Shown piece by piece: positions 26,573 through 35,330 of a stretch of 64,000 bases of DNA. Source of the stretch: Streptomyces sp. LHD-70 (lineage in GTDB: Bacteria > Actinomycetota > Actinomycetes > Streptomycetales > Streptomycetaceae); assembly GCF_031157275.1 (NCBI RefSeq), contig NZ_JAVIFW010000006.1, positions 124,001 through 188,000 of the forward strand, in the 5' to 3' direction. Each line of letters begins with the position of its first letter. Position 1 is the stretch's first letter. The position numbers and the translations under genes were made by a program. The notes beneath the pieces are model-generated. The model ran no database searches, was not told where the DNA came from, and worked only from the letters and a program-made list of their open reading frames with translations.

Positions 26573-27676
26573 TCAGTCCTGCTTCTTGCGGCGCGTGCCG
26601 AAGACGATCTCGTCCCAGCTCGGCACCGCGGCGCGGCGGCCCGGACGGACGCCGTCGGCCTCGGCCTGCCGGTCGGTGGTGCCGACCAGCCGGTCGCGGT
26701 GTCCGGCGACCGCGCGCGGCATCAGCACGTCCGCGTACGCGGAGCCGGCGGACGCCGCCGGGGCCGGGGGTTCCTCGGCCTCGGGCTCCTGCTCGGGCTC
26801 CTCGACGGTGGGCCGCTCCGTCGTGGAGGTGGAGTTGGCGCTCGCCGCGGGTGCGGCGGACGGACCGGTGGCGGGCGGTGCGGGGCGCTCGGGCACGACC
26901 AGGTCGCCCCGGAAGCTGGGCACCGCTTCCAGGAGGCTGGTCAGCGAGTCCCGCTCGTCCTCGCTCTCCTCGTCCGGCTCGGGGGTGGGCGAGGGGATGC
27001 TCGGGCGTTCCAACTGCCGGTCCAGGGCGCGGTCGAGCGGCCGGTCCCGGGGCAGGCGGGCGATCCGCGGCACGAACGGGAAGCTCGGCTCGGGCGGCGC
27101 GATGTCGTCGGCCTCACCGATCAGCGAGCGTGCCTCGTCGTCCACGGCCTGGACGAGCCGCCGGGGCGGGTCGTACGTCCAGCTCGCGGTGTGCGCCTCG
27201 GTCGCGACGTGGTAGGCGAGCAGCACTTCCCAGGTGCCGTCGTCCCGGCGCCAGGAGTCCCACTGCACGGATTCCTTGTCGGCGCCGCGGATCAACAGCC
27301 GTTCCTGGACGGCCTCGCCGAGCTGGGGGCCGGTGTTCTCGCCGGGCCGACGGACAGGCGTCTTGCGGGCCCGCTCGGCCATGAACGCGCGCTCGGCGAG
27401 GACGGGGCCCTCGAAGCGGCGCACGCGGTCGACGGGGATGCCGGCGAACTGGGCGACCTCTTCGGCGGAGGCACCGGCCCGTATCCGGGCCTGGATGTCG
27501 CGGGGGCGGAGATGGCTCTCCACCTCGATCTCGATCTGGCCGAGGCGTGGGCGATCGCCGCGCACTGCCGCGCGCAGCCGTTCATCGATCGGAAGCGTGT
27601 ACTCCGTCGAGTCCGCAGCCTTCAGCACCAGCCGTGTGCCGTCGTTGCTGACAGCCACGACACGCAGTTCGGGCAT
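26573..27676 (-). CDS. sepH: Cell division protein SepH
   Basis: A 367-residue actinobacterial division protein (DUF3071) that binds FtsZ and stimulates its assembly into Z-rings and sporulation ladders. The conserved N-terminus reads MPELRVVAVSNDGTRLVL, followed by the helix-turn-helix region DIQARIRAGASAEEVAQFAG near 58-77 that is needed for FtsZ contact. A long Pro/Glu/Ala-rich disordered linker spans about 215-330 and a short conserved C-terminus ends WDEIVFGTRRKKQD. The ATG at 27676 has GGGAGG upstream. The divergent neighbour is a two-helix membrane protein, 466 bp away. Confidence 0.93.
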   Translation of the reverse strand: MPELRVVAVSNDGTRLVLKAADSTEYTLPIDERLRAAVRGDRPRLGQIEIEVESHLRPRDIQARIRAGASAEEVAQFAGIPVDRVRRFEGPVLAERAFMAERARKTPVRRPGENTGPQLGEAVQERLLIRGADKESVQWDSWRRDDGTWEVLLAYHVATEAHTASWTYDPPRRLVQAVDDEARSLIGEADDIAPPEPSFPFVPRIARLPRDRPLDRALDRQLERPSIPSPTPEPDEESEDERDSLTSLLEAVPSFRGDLVVPERPAPPATGPSAAPAASANSTSTTERPTVEEPEQEPEAEEPPAPAASAGSAYADVLMPRAVAGHRDRLVGTTDRQAEADGVRPGRRAAVPSWDEIVFGTRRKKQD

Positions 27677-28142
27677 GGGAACCTCCCGGGTGGTGCCTGC
27701 CGACGTCACGTGCGTAACGCTGCTTCCGCTAGTCGAGTGTGGCCTGCCCGGGTGCAGCCTGCCACAACCTTGCCGAGTTGCCCGGCGTGTCGGGCATGGG
27801 CCCTGGATCGCCGTTATGGCACGGTTACCTATTCGCAACTCTAAGTGACCGACTTCGTCACTCTGTGCAGCGAGCCCCCTCCCGGAGATGCTGAAAGCGC
27901 TCCCGGGCACCCAGGTTGGAGACCGGACCCAGGGCTCGCAACAGTACTCCATTCGGGCCACTCGAGTGGACCGCCGCGCCGCCGAACTTCTCACAGGGCA
28001 AGGCAGTTGGGAGTTGTGGATCACAAACCCGCTGCTTACAGAGGTGTCCTGCTTCACAGAATCCTCAAAAACGGAACTATTCGCTTCGCCCAAATGTCAC
28101 TTGAGAGTGCAGTCAGGAGAGAACGGCAATCAAGGGACGGGG
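27677..28142. other. 466-bp divergent promoter region
   Basis: No coding sequence is convincing. It is clearly AT-richer than its surroundings around 27820-27850 and 28010-28110, so it probably holds promoters for sepH and the membrane protein gene. No operator is recognised. Confidence 0.5.
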
Positions 28143-29441
28143 ATGGCGAACAAGGTCGATACCGGCAAAAACAGGAAGACCGCGACAGACGGGGCGTCCG
28201 ACGCGCAGCCGAGGCGCAAGAGGATCGACCTGAACGTGCCGCAGGTCGCGGGCAGCGCCGTCGCCGCGGTCGTGGCGGCCAAGCTCGCCTCCAGCTTCGG
28301 TGTCTACGGCACGATCCTCGGCGCCGGCCTGGTCAGCGTGATCGCGACCTGTGGCGGCTCGGTCTTCCAGCACTTCTTCTCGCGTACGGGCGAGCAGGTG
28401 CGCGAGGCCGCGGAGAAGGCCAAGCCCCGGGCGCGCCAGGTGCCGCGCACGGCGGACGGCCGCCCGGTCCCGGCCACGTTCCGCGCCGAGCCGGTCACCA
28501 CCGGCACCGGCACGGTGGGCGCCCGGACCGCCACCACCGGCCCGGTGACCACGAGTTGGCGCCCCGGTGTCGTGACCGCCGAGGGCGACGCGACGACGGC
28601 CCTGCCCGCCACGAGCGCCGGCGCCGGTGACCGTACGCAGCTGCTCAGCTCCGTCGACGGCGCGGACAGCGACCGTACGCAGTTGCTCGCCTCCGTAGAC
28701 ACGCACCCGCTCGCCTCCGTCAACGGCAGCGACGGCGACCGTACGCAGCTCCTCACCAAGGTCGACGCCGCACGCACTCAACTCCTCACGCCCGTACGCC
28801 CTTCCGAGGCGGACGCCGACGCGACCTCCGTGCTGTCGCGGGCCGACGCCACGATGCTGCTGCGTGCGACGGACACCGGCGGACCCCACGAGGCCGCCGA
28901 TCAGGAGACCCGACTGCTCGGCACCGCCCTCCCGCAGGGGCACTCCAGTGAGCCCGTCCCCGTCCAGGGCAGGCGGATCAGGAGTTGGAAGCGGCCGCTG
29001 CTCGGTGCCGCCCTGATCTTCGGCGTGACCATGGCGGGCATCTCCACGTACGAACTCGTCTCGGGGAACAGCTTCAGCGGCAACGACTCGCGGGTGCTGC
29101 GGCCCGGTTCGTGGGGCGGCTCCTCGTCCGCCGGTGAGCACAGGAGCACCCCGGACGACAGCCCTTCGCAGTCGACGCCCACCGAGGGCGGCAGTGACGG
29201 CGGCGGTGAGCGGACCCCGGCCACCGACCCCGCGGCCACGCCCGGCGGCGGCTCCGGTGACACCGCCACGAACCCCGAGCCCAGCCCCTCGCAGTCGTCG
29301 TCCGACACGGACCCGACGCCCGAGCCGAGCCCGTCGGAGTCCGAGACGGACCCGACACCGGACCCGTCGACCCCGACCCCGACCCCGACCGACGGCGCCA
29401 CCGACCCCGGCCAGGACCGCGGTGCCACGTCTGCCGAGTGA
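28143..29441 (+). CDS. Membrane protein with repeated TxxL motifs and Ser/Thr/Pro-rich outer tail
   Basis: A 432-residue protein. A hydrophobic, Ala/Val-rich segment lies near residues 34-74, with one or two membrane helices (AGSAVAAVVAAKLASSFGVY, then GTILGAGLVSVIATCGG), and a further membrane helix near 283-303. Between them, about 160-265, a cytoplasmic or flexible stretch has three copies of DRTQLL, one ARTQLL, and the related DATSVL, DATMLL and QETRLL. After the last helix, about 130 residues are rich in Ser, Thr, Pro, Asp and Glu and would lie outside the cell. The ATG at 28143 follows a GGGACGGGG-type site. The family is unnamed; similarity to a Streptomyces neighbour of sepH is likely. 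Kinase/FHA interplay is inferred only from the TxxL repeats. Confidence 0.75.
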   Translation: MANKVDTGKNRKTATDGASDAQPRRKRIDLNVPQVAGSAVAAVVAAKLASSFGVYGTILGAGLVSVIATCGGSVFQHFFSRTGEQVREAAEKAKPRARQVPRTADGRPVPATFRAEPVTTGTGTVGARTATTGPVTTSWRPGVVTAEGDATTALPATSAGAGDRTQLLSSVDGADSDRTQLLASVDTHPLASVNGSDGDRTQLLTKVDAARTQLLTPVRPSEADADATSVLSRADATMLLRATDTGGPHEAADQETRLLGTALPQGHSSEPVPVQGRRIRSWKRPLLGAALIFGVTMAGISTYELVSGNSFSGNDSRVLRPGSWGGSSSAGEHRSTPDDSPSQSTPTEGGSDGGGERTPATDPAATPGGGSGDTATNPEPSPSQSSSDTDPTPEPSPSESETDPTPDPSTPTPTPTDGATDPGQDRGATSAE

Positions 29442-29444
29442 GGC

Positions 29445-30797
29445 TCAGCCGCCGAGCACCCGGCGCAGATAGTCGTTGCCGAAGAGGCGGTCCGGGTCCA
29501 GGCGGTCGCGCAGCGCGGTGAACTCGCCGAAGCGCGGATAGACGGAGGAGAGGTACTCCGCGTCCCGCGTGTGGATCTTGCCCCAGTGCGGGCGGCCCGC
29601 GTGCTCGGTGAAGATCCTCTCGGCGGCCGTGAAGTACGCCTGGTGCGGCGTGCCCTTGTACATATGGACCGCGATGTACGCGCTGTCGCGGCCCGAGGCC
29701 GTCGAGAGAGCGATGTCGTCGGCGGGTGCCGTACGGACCTCGACCGGGAAGCTGATGCGCAGGGGCGAGCGGTCGACCATGGCCTTCAGTTCGCGGAGCG
29801 CGGGCACGAGGGCCTCGCGCGGCACCGCGTACTCCATCTCCAGGAAGCGCACCCGGCGCGGAGATGTGAAGACCTTGTACGGGATGTCCGTGTAGGTGCG
29901 GGCGGAGAGCGCCCGGCTGGAGATCTTGGCGACCGAGGGGATCGTCGCCGGGAAGGCGCGGCCCAGTGAATTGACTGCCTGGAAGAGGCCGTTGGAGAGG
30001 AGCTCGTCCTCGAACCAGCCGCTCAGCGCGCTCACCGGGTTCTCCGGGCCCGCGCTGCGGTTGTTGCGCTTGGTGCTGCAGTTGCCGGTGTGCGGGAACC
30101 AGTAGAACTCGAAGTGCTCGTTCTCCGCGAAGAGTTGGTCGAACTCGGCGGTGACCTTGTCGAAGCTCATCGGCTCCTCGCGGGCCGTGAGCAGGAAGAC
30201 CGGCTCCACCGCGAAGGTGATCGCCGTGACCACGCCGAGCGCGCCGATGCCGATCCGGGCGGCCGCGAAGACCTCCGGATTCTCCTTCTCCGAGCAGCTG
30301 AGGACCGTGCCGTCGGCGGTGACCAGCTCAAGTGCCGTGATCTGGGCGGATATCGAGCCGGAATCGCGGCCCGTGCCGTGCGTGCCGGTGCTGGTCGCGC
30401 CCGCGACGGTCTGCTCCATGATGTCGCCCATGTTCGTGAGCGACAGTCCCTCACGGGCCAGGGCCAGGTTCAGCCGCTTCAGCGGAGTGCCCGCCTCCAC
30501 GGTGACGGTGCCCGCCTCGCGGTCGATCTTGCGGATGCCGGTGAGCAGGTCCGGCCGGATCAGGACGCCGTCGGTCGCGGCGGCCGCGGTGAAGGAGTGG
30601 CCCGCACCGACCGGCTTCACGCGCTCGCCGCGCTCGGCGGCCGTACGCAGGGCCGCGGCCAGCTCGTCCACGGAGGCGGGGGTCACCTCCCGCGCCGGGC
30701 GCGAGACGACGTTGCCCGCCCAGTTACGCCACGGGCTCCGCCGCTGCGTCCGTGACCCGTTCCGGCCGTTCGCCTGCGCTGTGTGCTGCGTGTTCAT
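29445..30797 (-). CDS. D-arabinono-1,4-lactone oxidase family FAD-dependent oxidoreductase
   Basis: A 450-residue flavoprotein of the aldonolactone oxidase (ALO) family. The FAD-binding half (about 25-205) starts [12 protein letters not shown] and includes VGAGHSFT near 63-70 (His at the flavin-linkage position) and GATSTGTHGTG near 134-144. The C-terminal ALO domain ends with HWGKIH near 403-408, the family signature. Substrates are sugar lactones or alditols. The ATG at 30797 is the only reasonable start, and the first 24 codons overlap the end of the upstream MFS gene by 74 bases, so the two are translationally coupled. Confidence 0.87.
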   Translation of the reverse strand: MNTQHTAQANGRNGSRTQRRSPWRNWAGNVVSRPAREVTPASVDELAAALRTAAERGERVKPVGAGHSFTAAAATDGVLIRPDLLTGIRKIDREAGTVTVEAGTPLKRLNLALAREGLSLTNMGDIMEQTVAGATSTGTHGTGRDSGSISAQITALELVTADGTVLSCSEKENPEVFAAARIGIGALGVVTAITFAVEPVFLLTAREEPMSFDKVTAEFDQLFAENEHFEFYWFPHTGNCSTKRNNRSAGPENPVSALSGWFEDELLSNGLFQAVNSLGRAFPATIPSVAKISSRALSARTYTDIPYKVFTSPRRVRFLEMEYAVPREALVPALRELKAMVDRSPLRISFPVEVRTAPADDIALSTASGRDSAYIAVHMYKGTPHQAYFTAAERIFTEHAGRPHWGKIHTRDAEYLSSVYPRFGEFTALRDRLDPDRLFGNDYLRRVLGG

Positions 30798-31998
30798 GGG
30801 CCCCTCCCCGCTGCGGCACCGGCCGCTTCAGCCGGCGATACCCGAGGAACGCGACCGCGACCGCGGCGATGCCGGCGATGCCCGGCACCGCGTACCCCGC
30901 GCGCGCCCCGGCCGCGTCGATCACCCAGCCGGAGGCCGACGAGCCGAGCGCGATGCCGACCGCGAGCCCGGTGGACGTCCAGGTCATGCCCTCGGTCAGT
31001 TTCGCGCGTGGTACGTGCTGCTCGACCAGGGCCATCGTGGTCACCATCGTCGGCGCGATGGACAGGCCCGCGACAAACAGCGCCACGGCCAGAAACGGAA
31101 GGTTCCCGACCAGTTGAAGCGGGATCATACTCACGGCCATCGCACAGACACCCAGCAGCCACCGCCGGGCGGCCGCGCCCTTCAGCTGAAGCAGCCCGAA
31201 GACCACACCGGCGAGGCAGGACCCGAGCGCGTACACCGCGAGCACCAGACTGGCCGCCGACTTGTGCCCCTCGGCCTCCGCGAAGGCGACCGTCACCACG
31301 TCGACCGCGCCGAAGATCGTGCCCGTGGCCACGAAGGTCAGCACCAGGACCTGCAGCCCCGGTGACTTCAGCGCGGAGCCCTTGGCGTGGTGCTCGCGCG
31401 GATGCGGTACGGGTTCGGTGGCGCGCTGCCCGGTCAGCCAGAACGTGCCCACGGCGAGGAAGAGCGCGGCGAGCAGCGGGCCCGCCTCCGGGAACCAGGC
31501 CGTGGAGAGCCCGATGGAGACGATCGGCCCGAAGATGAAGCAGACCTCGTCCATCACGGACTCGAAGGAGTACGCGGTGTGCAGTTTGTGCGGATCGGTC
31601 TGGTACACCCACACCCACCGCGAGCGGATCATCGAGCCGAGGCTCGGCACACAGCCCACTCCGGCCGCGAACAGGAACAGCGTCCAGTCGGCCAGCTCCA
31701 GCTTCGCCGCGACGAGCAGCCCGGTCACCGCGAACAGCGCGACGAGCGTCGCCGGCCGCAGCACCCTGCGCTGACCGTGCCGGTCGACGAGCCGGGAGAT
31801 CTGCGGGCCGATCACTGCGGCCGACAGCGCGACGGTGGCCGACAGCGCGCCGGCGAGGCCGTACCGCCCCGTGAGCTGGGAGATCATCGTGACGATGCCG
31901 ATGCCCATCATGGCGAGCGGCAGGCGGCCGAGGAAGCCGGCGGCGGAGAACGCCCGGGTGCCGGGGGCGTCGAAGATGGCGCGGTAGGGGCTGGGCAA
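30724..31998 (-). CDS. Major facilitator superfamily transporter
   Basis: A 424-residue membrane protein with about 12 predicted helices, of the drug/sugar-exporter type. The start is unusual: a TTG at 31998 ([20 protein letters not shown] follows) without a clear ATG alternative. The loop after helix 2 contains [12 protein letters not shown], resembling the MFS motif A. A long central cytoplasmic loop occurs near 190-215. The last 40 residues form a charged tail. It overlaps the downstream lactone-oxidase gene. Substrate unknown. Confidence 0.85.
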   Translation of the reverse strand: MPSPYRAIFDAPGTRAFSAAGFLGRLPLAMMGIGIVTMISQLTGRYGLAGALSATVALSAAVIGPQISRLVDRHGQRRVLRPATLVALFAVTGLLVAAKLELADWTLFLFAAGVGCVPSLGSMIRSRWVWVYQTDPHKLHTAYSFESVMDEVCFIFGPIVSIGLSTAWFPEAGPLLAALFLAVGTFWLTGQRATEPVPHPREHHAKGSALKSPGLQVLVLTFVATGTIFGAVDVVTVAFAEAEGHKSAASLVLAVYALGSCLAGVVFGLLQLKGAAARRWLLGVCAMAVSMIPLQLVGNLPFLAVALFVAGLSIAPTMVTTMALVEQHVPRAKLTEGMTWTSTGLAVGIALGSSASGWVIDAAGARAGYAVPGIAGIAAVAVAFLGYRRLKRPVPQRGGAHEHAAHSAGERPERVTDAAAEPVA

Positions 31999-32117
31999 GG
32001 AGGGCTCCGCTGGCGGCGTTCGGTAAGGCGTGTAGATGGCCCATACAGCTTACGGCCCGGGAAACCCGGGACGCACCGCGTTTTCCGGCGCTCGGCGGGG
32101 GTGGCAGGATCGGAACC

Positions 32118-33248
32118 ATGCCAGAAGCGCTTGACTCCACCCCTTATGACGCCCTGCTGCTGCTCTCCTTCGGCGGCCCCGAGGGCCCCGACGACGTCGT
32201 GCCGTTCCTGGAGAACGTGACGAAGGGCCGCGGCATCCCCAAGGAGCGGCTCAAGGAGGTGGGGCAGCACTACTTCCTGTTCGGCGGGGTCAGCCCGATC
32301 AACGACCAGAACCGCGCGCTGCTCGACGCCCTGCGCAAGGACTTCGCCGACCACGGCCTGGACCTGCCGGTCTACTGGGGCAACCGCAACTGGGCGCCGT
32401 ACCTGACGGACACCCTGCGCGAGCTGGTGAACGACGGACACCGCCGCATCCTGACCCTCGCCACCAGCGCGTACGCCTCGTACTCAGGCTGCCGCCAGTA
32501 CCGCGAGAACCTTGCCGAGTCCCTGGACGCCCTGGAGGCCGAGGGCCTGGAGCTGCCGCGGATCGACAAGCTGCGGCACTACTTCAATCACCCGGGCTTC
32601 GTGCGGCCCATGATCGACGGCGTGCTGCAGTCGCTGGCCCAACTCCCCGAGGACGTACGGGAGTCCGCGCACCTCGACTTCACCACGCACTCCATCCCGA
32701 CCGCCGCCGCGGACACCTCCGGGACCGTCGAGGAGCACGGCGACGGCGGCGCGTACGTCAAGCAGCACCTGGACGTCGCCCGGCTGATCGCGGACGCGGT
32801 GGCCGAGGAGACCGGCGTCGCCGACCGGCCCTGGCAGCTCGTGTACCAGTCCCGCTCCGGCGCCCCGCACATCCCGTGGCTGGAGCCGGACATCTGCGAC
32901 CACCTGGAGGAGCGGCACGAGGCCGGGGTGCCCGCCGTCGTGATGGTCCCCATCGGCTTCGTCTCCGACCACATGGAGGTCCTCTACGACCTCGACACCG
33001 AGGCCACCGCCAAGGCCGCCGAGCTCGGTCTGCCCGTGGCCCGCTCCGCGACGGTCGGCGCCGACCCGCGCTTCGCCGCCGCGATCCGCGACCTTGTCCT
33101 GGAGCGCGCCGGGTCCGAACGCGGCGAGGACGTCCGCCCCTGCGCCCTCGGCTCGCTCGGCCCGAGCCACGACCTGTGCCCCGTCGGCTGCTGCCCCGCG
33201 CGGACGCCCAAGCCCGCCGCGGCCGGCGCCGACAGCCCCTACGCGTAA
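32118..33248 (+). CDS. hemH: Ferrochelatase (coproporphyrin type)
   Basis: A 376-residue ferrochelatase that inserts ferrous iron into a porphyrin. In actinobacteria the substrate is coproporphyrin III and the enzyme is also called CpfC. Seen: [22 protein letters not shown] at the N-terminus, [15 protein letters not shown] near 114-128, FTTHSIP near 194-200 carrying the catalytic His, and [15 protein letters not shown] near 246-260. The C-terminal [11 protein letters not shown] together with Cys near 126 probably binds the [2Fe-2S] cluster usual in actinobacterial forms. The next gene (inositol monophosphatase-like) begins 13 bp later. Confidence 0.93.
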   Translation: MPEALDSTPYDALLLLSFGGPEGPDDVVPFLENVTKGRGIPKERLKEVGQHYFLFGGVSPINDQNRALLDALRKDFADHGLDLPVYWGNRNWAPYLTDTLRELVNDGHRRILTLATSAYASYSGCRQYRENLAESLDALEAEGLELPRIDKLRHYFNHPGFVRPMIDGVLQSLAQLPEDVRESAHLDFTTHSIPTAAADTSGTVEEHGDGGAYVKQHLDVARLIADAVAEETGVADRPWQLVYQSRSGAPHIPWLEPDICDHLEERHEAGVPAVVMVPIGFVSDHMEVLYDLDTEATAKAAELGLPVARSATVGADPRFAAAIRDLVLERAGSERGEDVRPCALGSLGPSHDLCPVGCCPARTPKPAAAGADSPYA

Positions 33249-33261
33249 GGAACTCCCCATC

Positions 33262-34062
33262 GTGACCCAGCAGTTGCAGGCCGAACTCCTCGAGCTGGCC
33301 GTCGCCGCCGCCGAGCGCGCGGGCGCGTTTCTGCGCGACGGCCGCCCCGCGGACCTGGGCGTGGCCGCCACCAAGACCAGCGTCGTCGATGTCGTCACCG
33401 AGATGGACATCGCCTCCGAGAAGCTGATCACCGGCTTCCTCGGCGACCACAGGCCCGACGACGGCTTCCTCGGCGAGGAGGGCGCCAGCGTCGAGGGCAG
33501 CAGCGGCATCCAGTGGGTCATCGACCCCATCGACGGCACGGTCAACTACCTCTACGGACGCCCCGCCTGGGCCGTCTCCATCGCCGCCCGCAAGGACGGC
33601 GAGACCGTCGTGGGCGTCGTGCACGTGCCGATGCAGGCCGAGACCTTCCGGGCCTCGCTCGGCGAGGGCGCGTACGTCGGTGAGCAGCAGCTGAAGGTGG
33701 GCGCCGCGCCCTCCTTCGAGCAGGCCCTGCTCGGCACCGGCTTCGGCTACCGCGAGGAGCGCCGGATCCGCCAGGCCGAGGTGGTCGGCCGGCTGATCCC
33801 GCAGGTCCGGGACATCCGCCGGGGCGGCTCCGCGGCCATCGACCTGTGCGACGTCGCGTACGGCCGCCTCGACGCGTACTACGAGCGCGGCCTCAACCCC
33901 TGGGACTACGCGGCCGGCGACCTCATCGCCCGGGAGGCGGGTGCCCTCGTCGGTGGCCGGCCCGGCGAGGAGCTGTCGACCGAGCTGACCGTGGCCGCGC
34001 CTCCCGGACTCTTCGAGACCCTGCAGGGCAAGCTGGAGGAGCTCGGCGCCTGGCACGACTGA
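33262..34062 (+). CDS. Inositol monophosphatase family protein
   Basis: A 266-residue Mg-dependent phosphatase of the IMPase fold. The metal and catalytic motifs are FLGEEGA near 74 (Glu), DPIDGTVNYLYG near 88 (Asp, Asp, Thr) and NPWDYAAGDLIAREAG near 213. Substrates may be inositol phosphate, histidinol phosphate or related esters; not decided by sequence. The GTG at 33262 is 13 bp after the ferrochelatase stop, so an operon is likely. Confidence 0.9.
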   Translation: MTQQLQAELLELAVAAAERAGAFLRDGRPADLGVAATKTSVVDVVTEMDIASEKLITGFLGDHRPDDGFLGEEGASVEGSSGIQWVIDPIDGTVNYLYGRPAWAVSIAARKDGETVVGVVHVPMQAETFRASLGEGAYVGEQQLKVGAAPSFEQALLGTGFGYREERRIRQAEVVGRLIPQVRDIRRGGSAAIDLCDVAYGRLDAYYERGLNPWDYAAGDLIAREAGALVGGRPGEELSTELTVAAPPGLFETLQGKLEELGAWHD

Positions 34063-34066
34063 GCGG

Positions 34067-34126
34067 CCCGCACACAGCGGAGAGCCCCGGCATCTGGGAG
34101 GTGCCGGGGCTCTTCGCTGTGTGCGG
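34067..34126. terminator. Terminator shared by convergent genes
   Basis: CCGCACACAGCG and AGAGCCCCGGCA pair with TGCCGGGGCTCT and CGCTGTGTGCGG to form a long, slightly bulged hairpin just after the phosphatase stop. Confidence 0.85.
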
Positions 34127-34200
34127 AACGGCTTCGCGAGCGGTTTCGCGAGCGCCTTCGCGTACGGAACGGCTTCGCGTACGGAACGGGTGGAACGGCC

Positions 34201-34362
34201 TCAGGCGACCTGCACGCCGTGCTCGGCCGCGAGGCGGCGCAGGTCGTCGAGCTCGGCCTCCTCGACCTCCACGAGAAAGTCGTCGCCGTCCTCGCGAGCC
34301 TGCGAAAGGTCGGACTCGGTGGTCTTTATGCGGTGCAGGAGCCCTGCGGTGAATGCGTCCAT
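34201..34362 (-). CDS. Small conserved hypothetical protein
   Basis: A 53-residue acidic protein, MDAFTAGLLHRIKTTESDLS followed by an Asp/Glu-rich helix and LDDLRRLAAEHGVQVA. The ATG at 34362 is preceded by GAGGGGG. The composition suggests two helices forming a small coiled coil. It lies divergently upstream of cutRS. Function unknown. Confidence 0.7.
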   Translation of the reverse strand: MDAFTAGLLHRIKTTESDLSQAREDGDDFLVEVEEAELDDLRRLAAEHGVQVA

Positions 34363-34669
34363 GTTTGCGCCCCCTCGTCGTGGGTCGTGGTCGGTGGCAC
34401 GGGGGTGTGCCCTCGGGAAGGGGCGATCACGTCTGTCGCAGCCTGCGGGAGCTGCGCCGTGGCGTGCCACATGCAAAGAGTGATCGCGGGTGTGGAGTCG
34501 TCCTCCCCAGGCCCGGTTCGGCAGAAACCTCAACTCGCGCCCGAATCCCGGAATTCCACGTTCGTGCGACCGCCTTACGGCCGGTTTATGGCCTAAAGAG
34601 GCAGGATGGAGGGGCTCACCACTCGTGATCAAGCCTGCCCGGCAAGGGCCAAGCGGAAGGACTGAAGAC
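34363..34669. other. Divergent promoter region upstream of cutR
   Basis: A 307-bp gap. It contains the palindrome GGAATTCC near 34548 and an imperfect inverted repeat GCCTTACGGC / GCC..TAAAG near 34572-34600, a plausible CutR binding or promoter zone. No gene is seen. Confidence 0.4.
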
Positions 34670-35323
34670 GTGCGCGTACTCGTCGTCGAGGACGAGCAGC
34701 TGCTCGCCGATGCGGTGGCCACCGGACTGCGCCGGGAGGCCATGGCGGTCGACGTCGTGTACGACGGCGCGGCCGCCCTCGAACGCATCGGCGTCAACGA
34801 CTACGACGTCGTGGTGCTCGACCGCGACCTCCCGCTGGTGCACGGGGACGATGTCTGCCGCAAGATCGTCGAGCTCGGCATGCCCACCCGCGTCCTGATG
34901 CTCACCGCCTCGGGCGACGTCAGCGACCGCGTGGAGGGCCTGGAGCTGGGCGCCGACGACTACCTCCCCAAGCCCTTCGCGTTCACCGAGCTCACCGCCC
35001 GCGTCCGCGCCCTCGGGCGGCGTACGACGGTGGCGCTCCCACCCGTCCTCGAGCGCTCCGGCATCAAGCTGGACCCCAACCGCCGCGAGGTCTTCCGCGA
35101 CGGCAAGGAGATCCAGCTCGCGCCGAAGGAGTTCGCGGTCCTGGAGGTGCTGATGCGCAGCGAGGGCGCCGTCGTCTCGGCCGAGCAGCTCCTGGAGAAG
35201 GCCTGGGACGAGAACACCGACCCGTTCACCAACGTGGTGCGCGTGACCGTGATGACGCTGCGCCGCAAGCTCGGCGAGCCCGCCGTCATCGTCACCGTGC
35301 CCGGCTCCGGATACCGGATCTGA
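34670..35323 (+). CDS. cutR: Two-component response regulator CutR
   Basis: A 217-residue OmpR/PhoB-type regulator, the known length of Streptomyces CutR. The receiver domain has acidic residues in VVEDEQ, the phosphoacceptor Asp51 in VVLDRDLP and Lys in YLPKPF. The winged-helix DNA-binding domain covers about 125-217. The GTG at 34670 gives VRVLVVEDE. It is followed after 7 bp by the kinase gene. CutRS was first linked to copper and is now thought to respond to extracytoplasmic protein-folding stress. Confidence 0.93.
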   Translation: MRVLVVEDEQLLADAVATGLRREAMAVDVVYDGAAALERIGVNDYDVVVLDRDLPLVHGDDVCRKIVELGMPTRVLMLTASGDVSDRVEGLELGADDYLPKPFAFTELTARVRALGRRTTVALPPVLERSGIKLDPNRREVFRDGKEIQLAPKEFAVLEVLMRSEGAVVSAEQLLEKAWDENTDPFTNVVRVTVMTLRRKLGEPAVIVTVPGSGYRI

Positions 35324-35330
35324 TCCCTCC

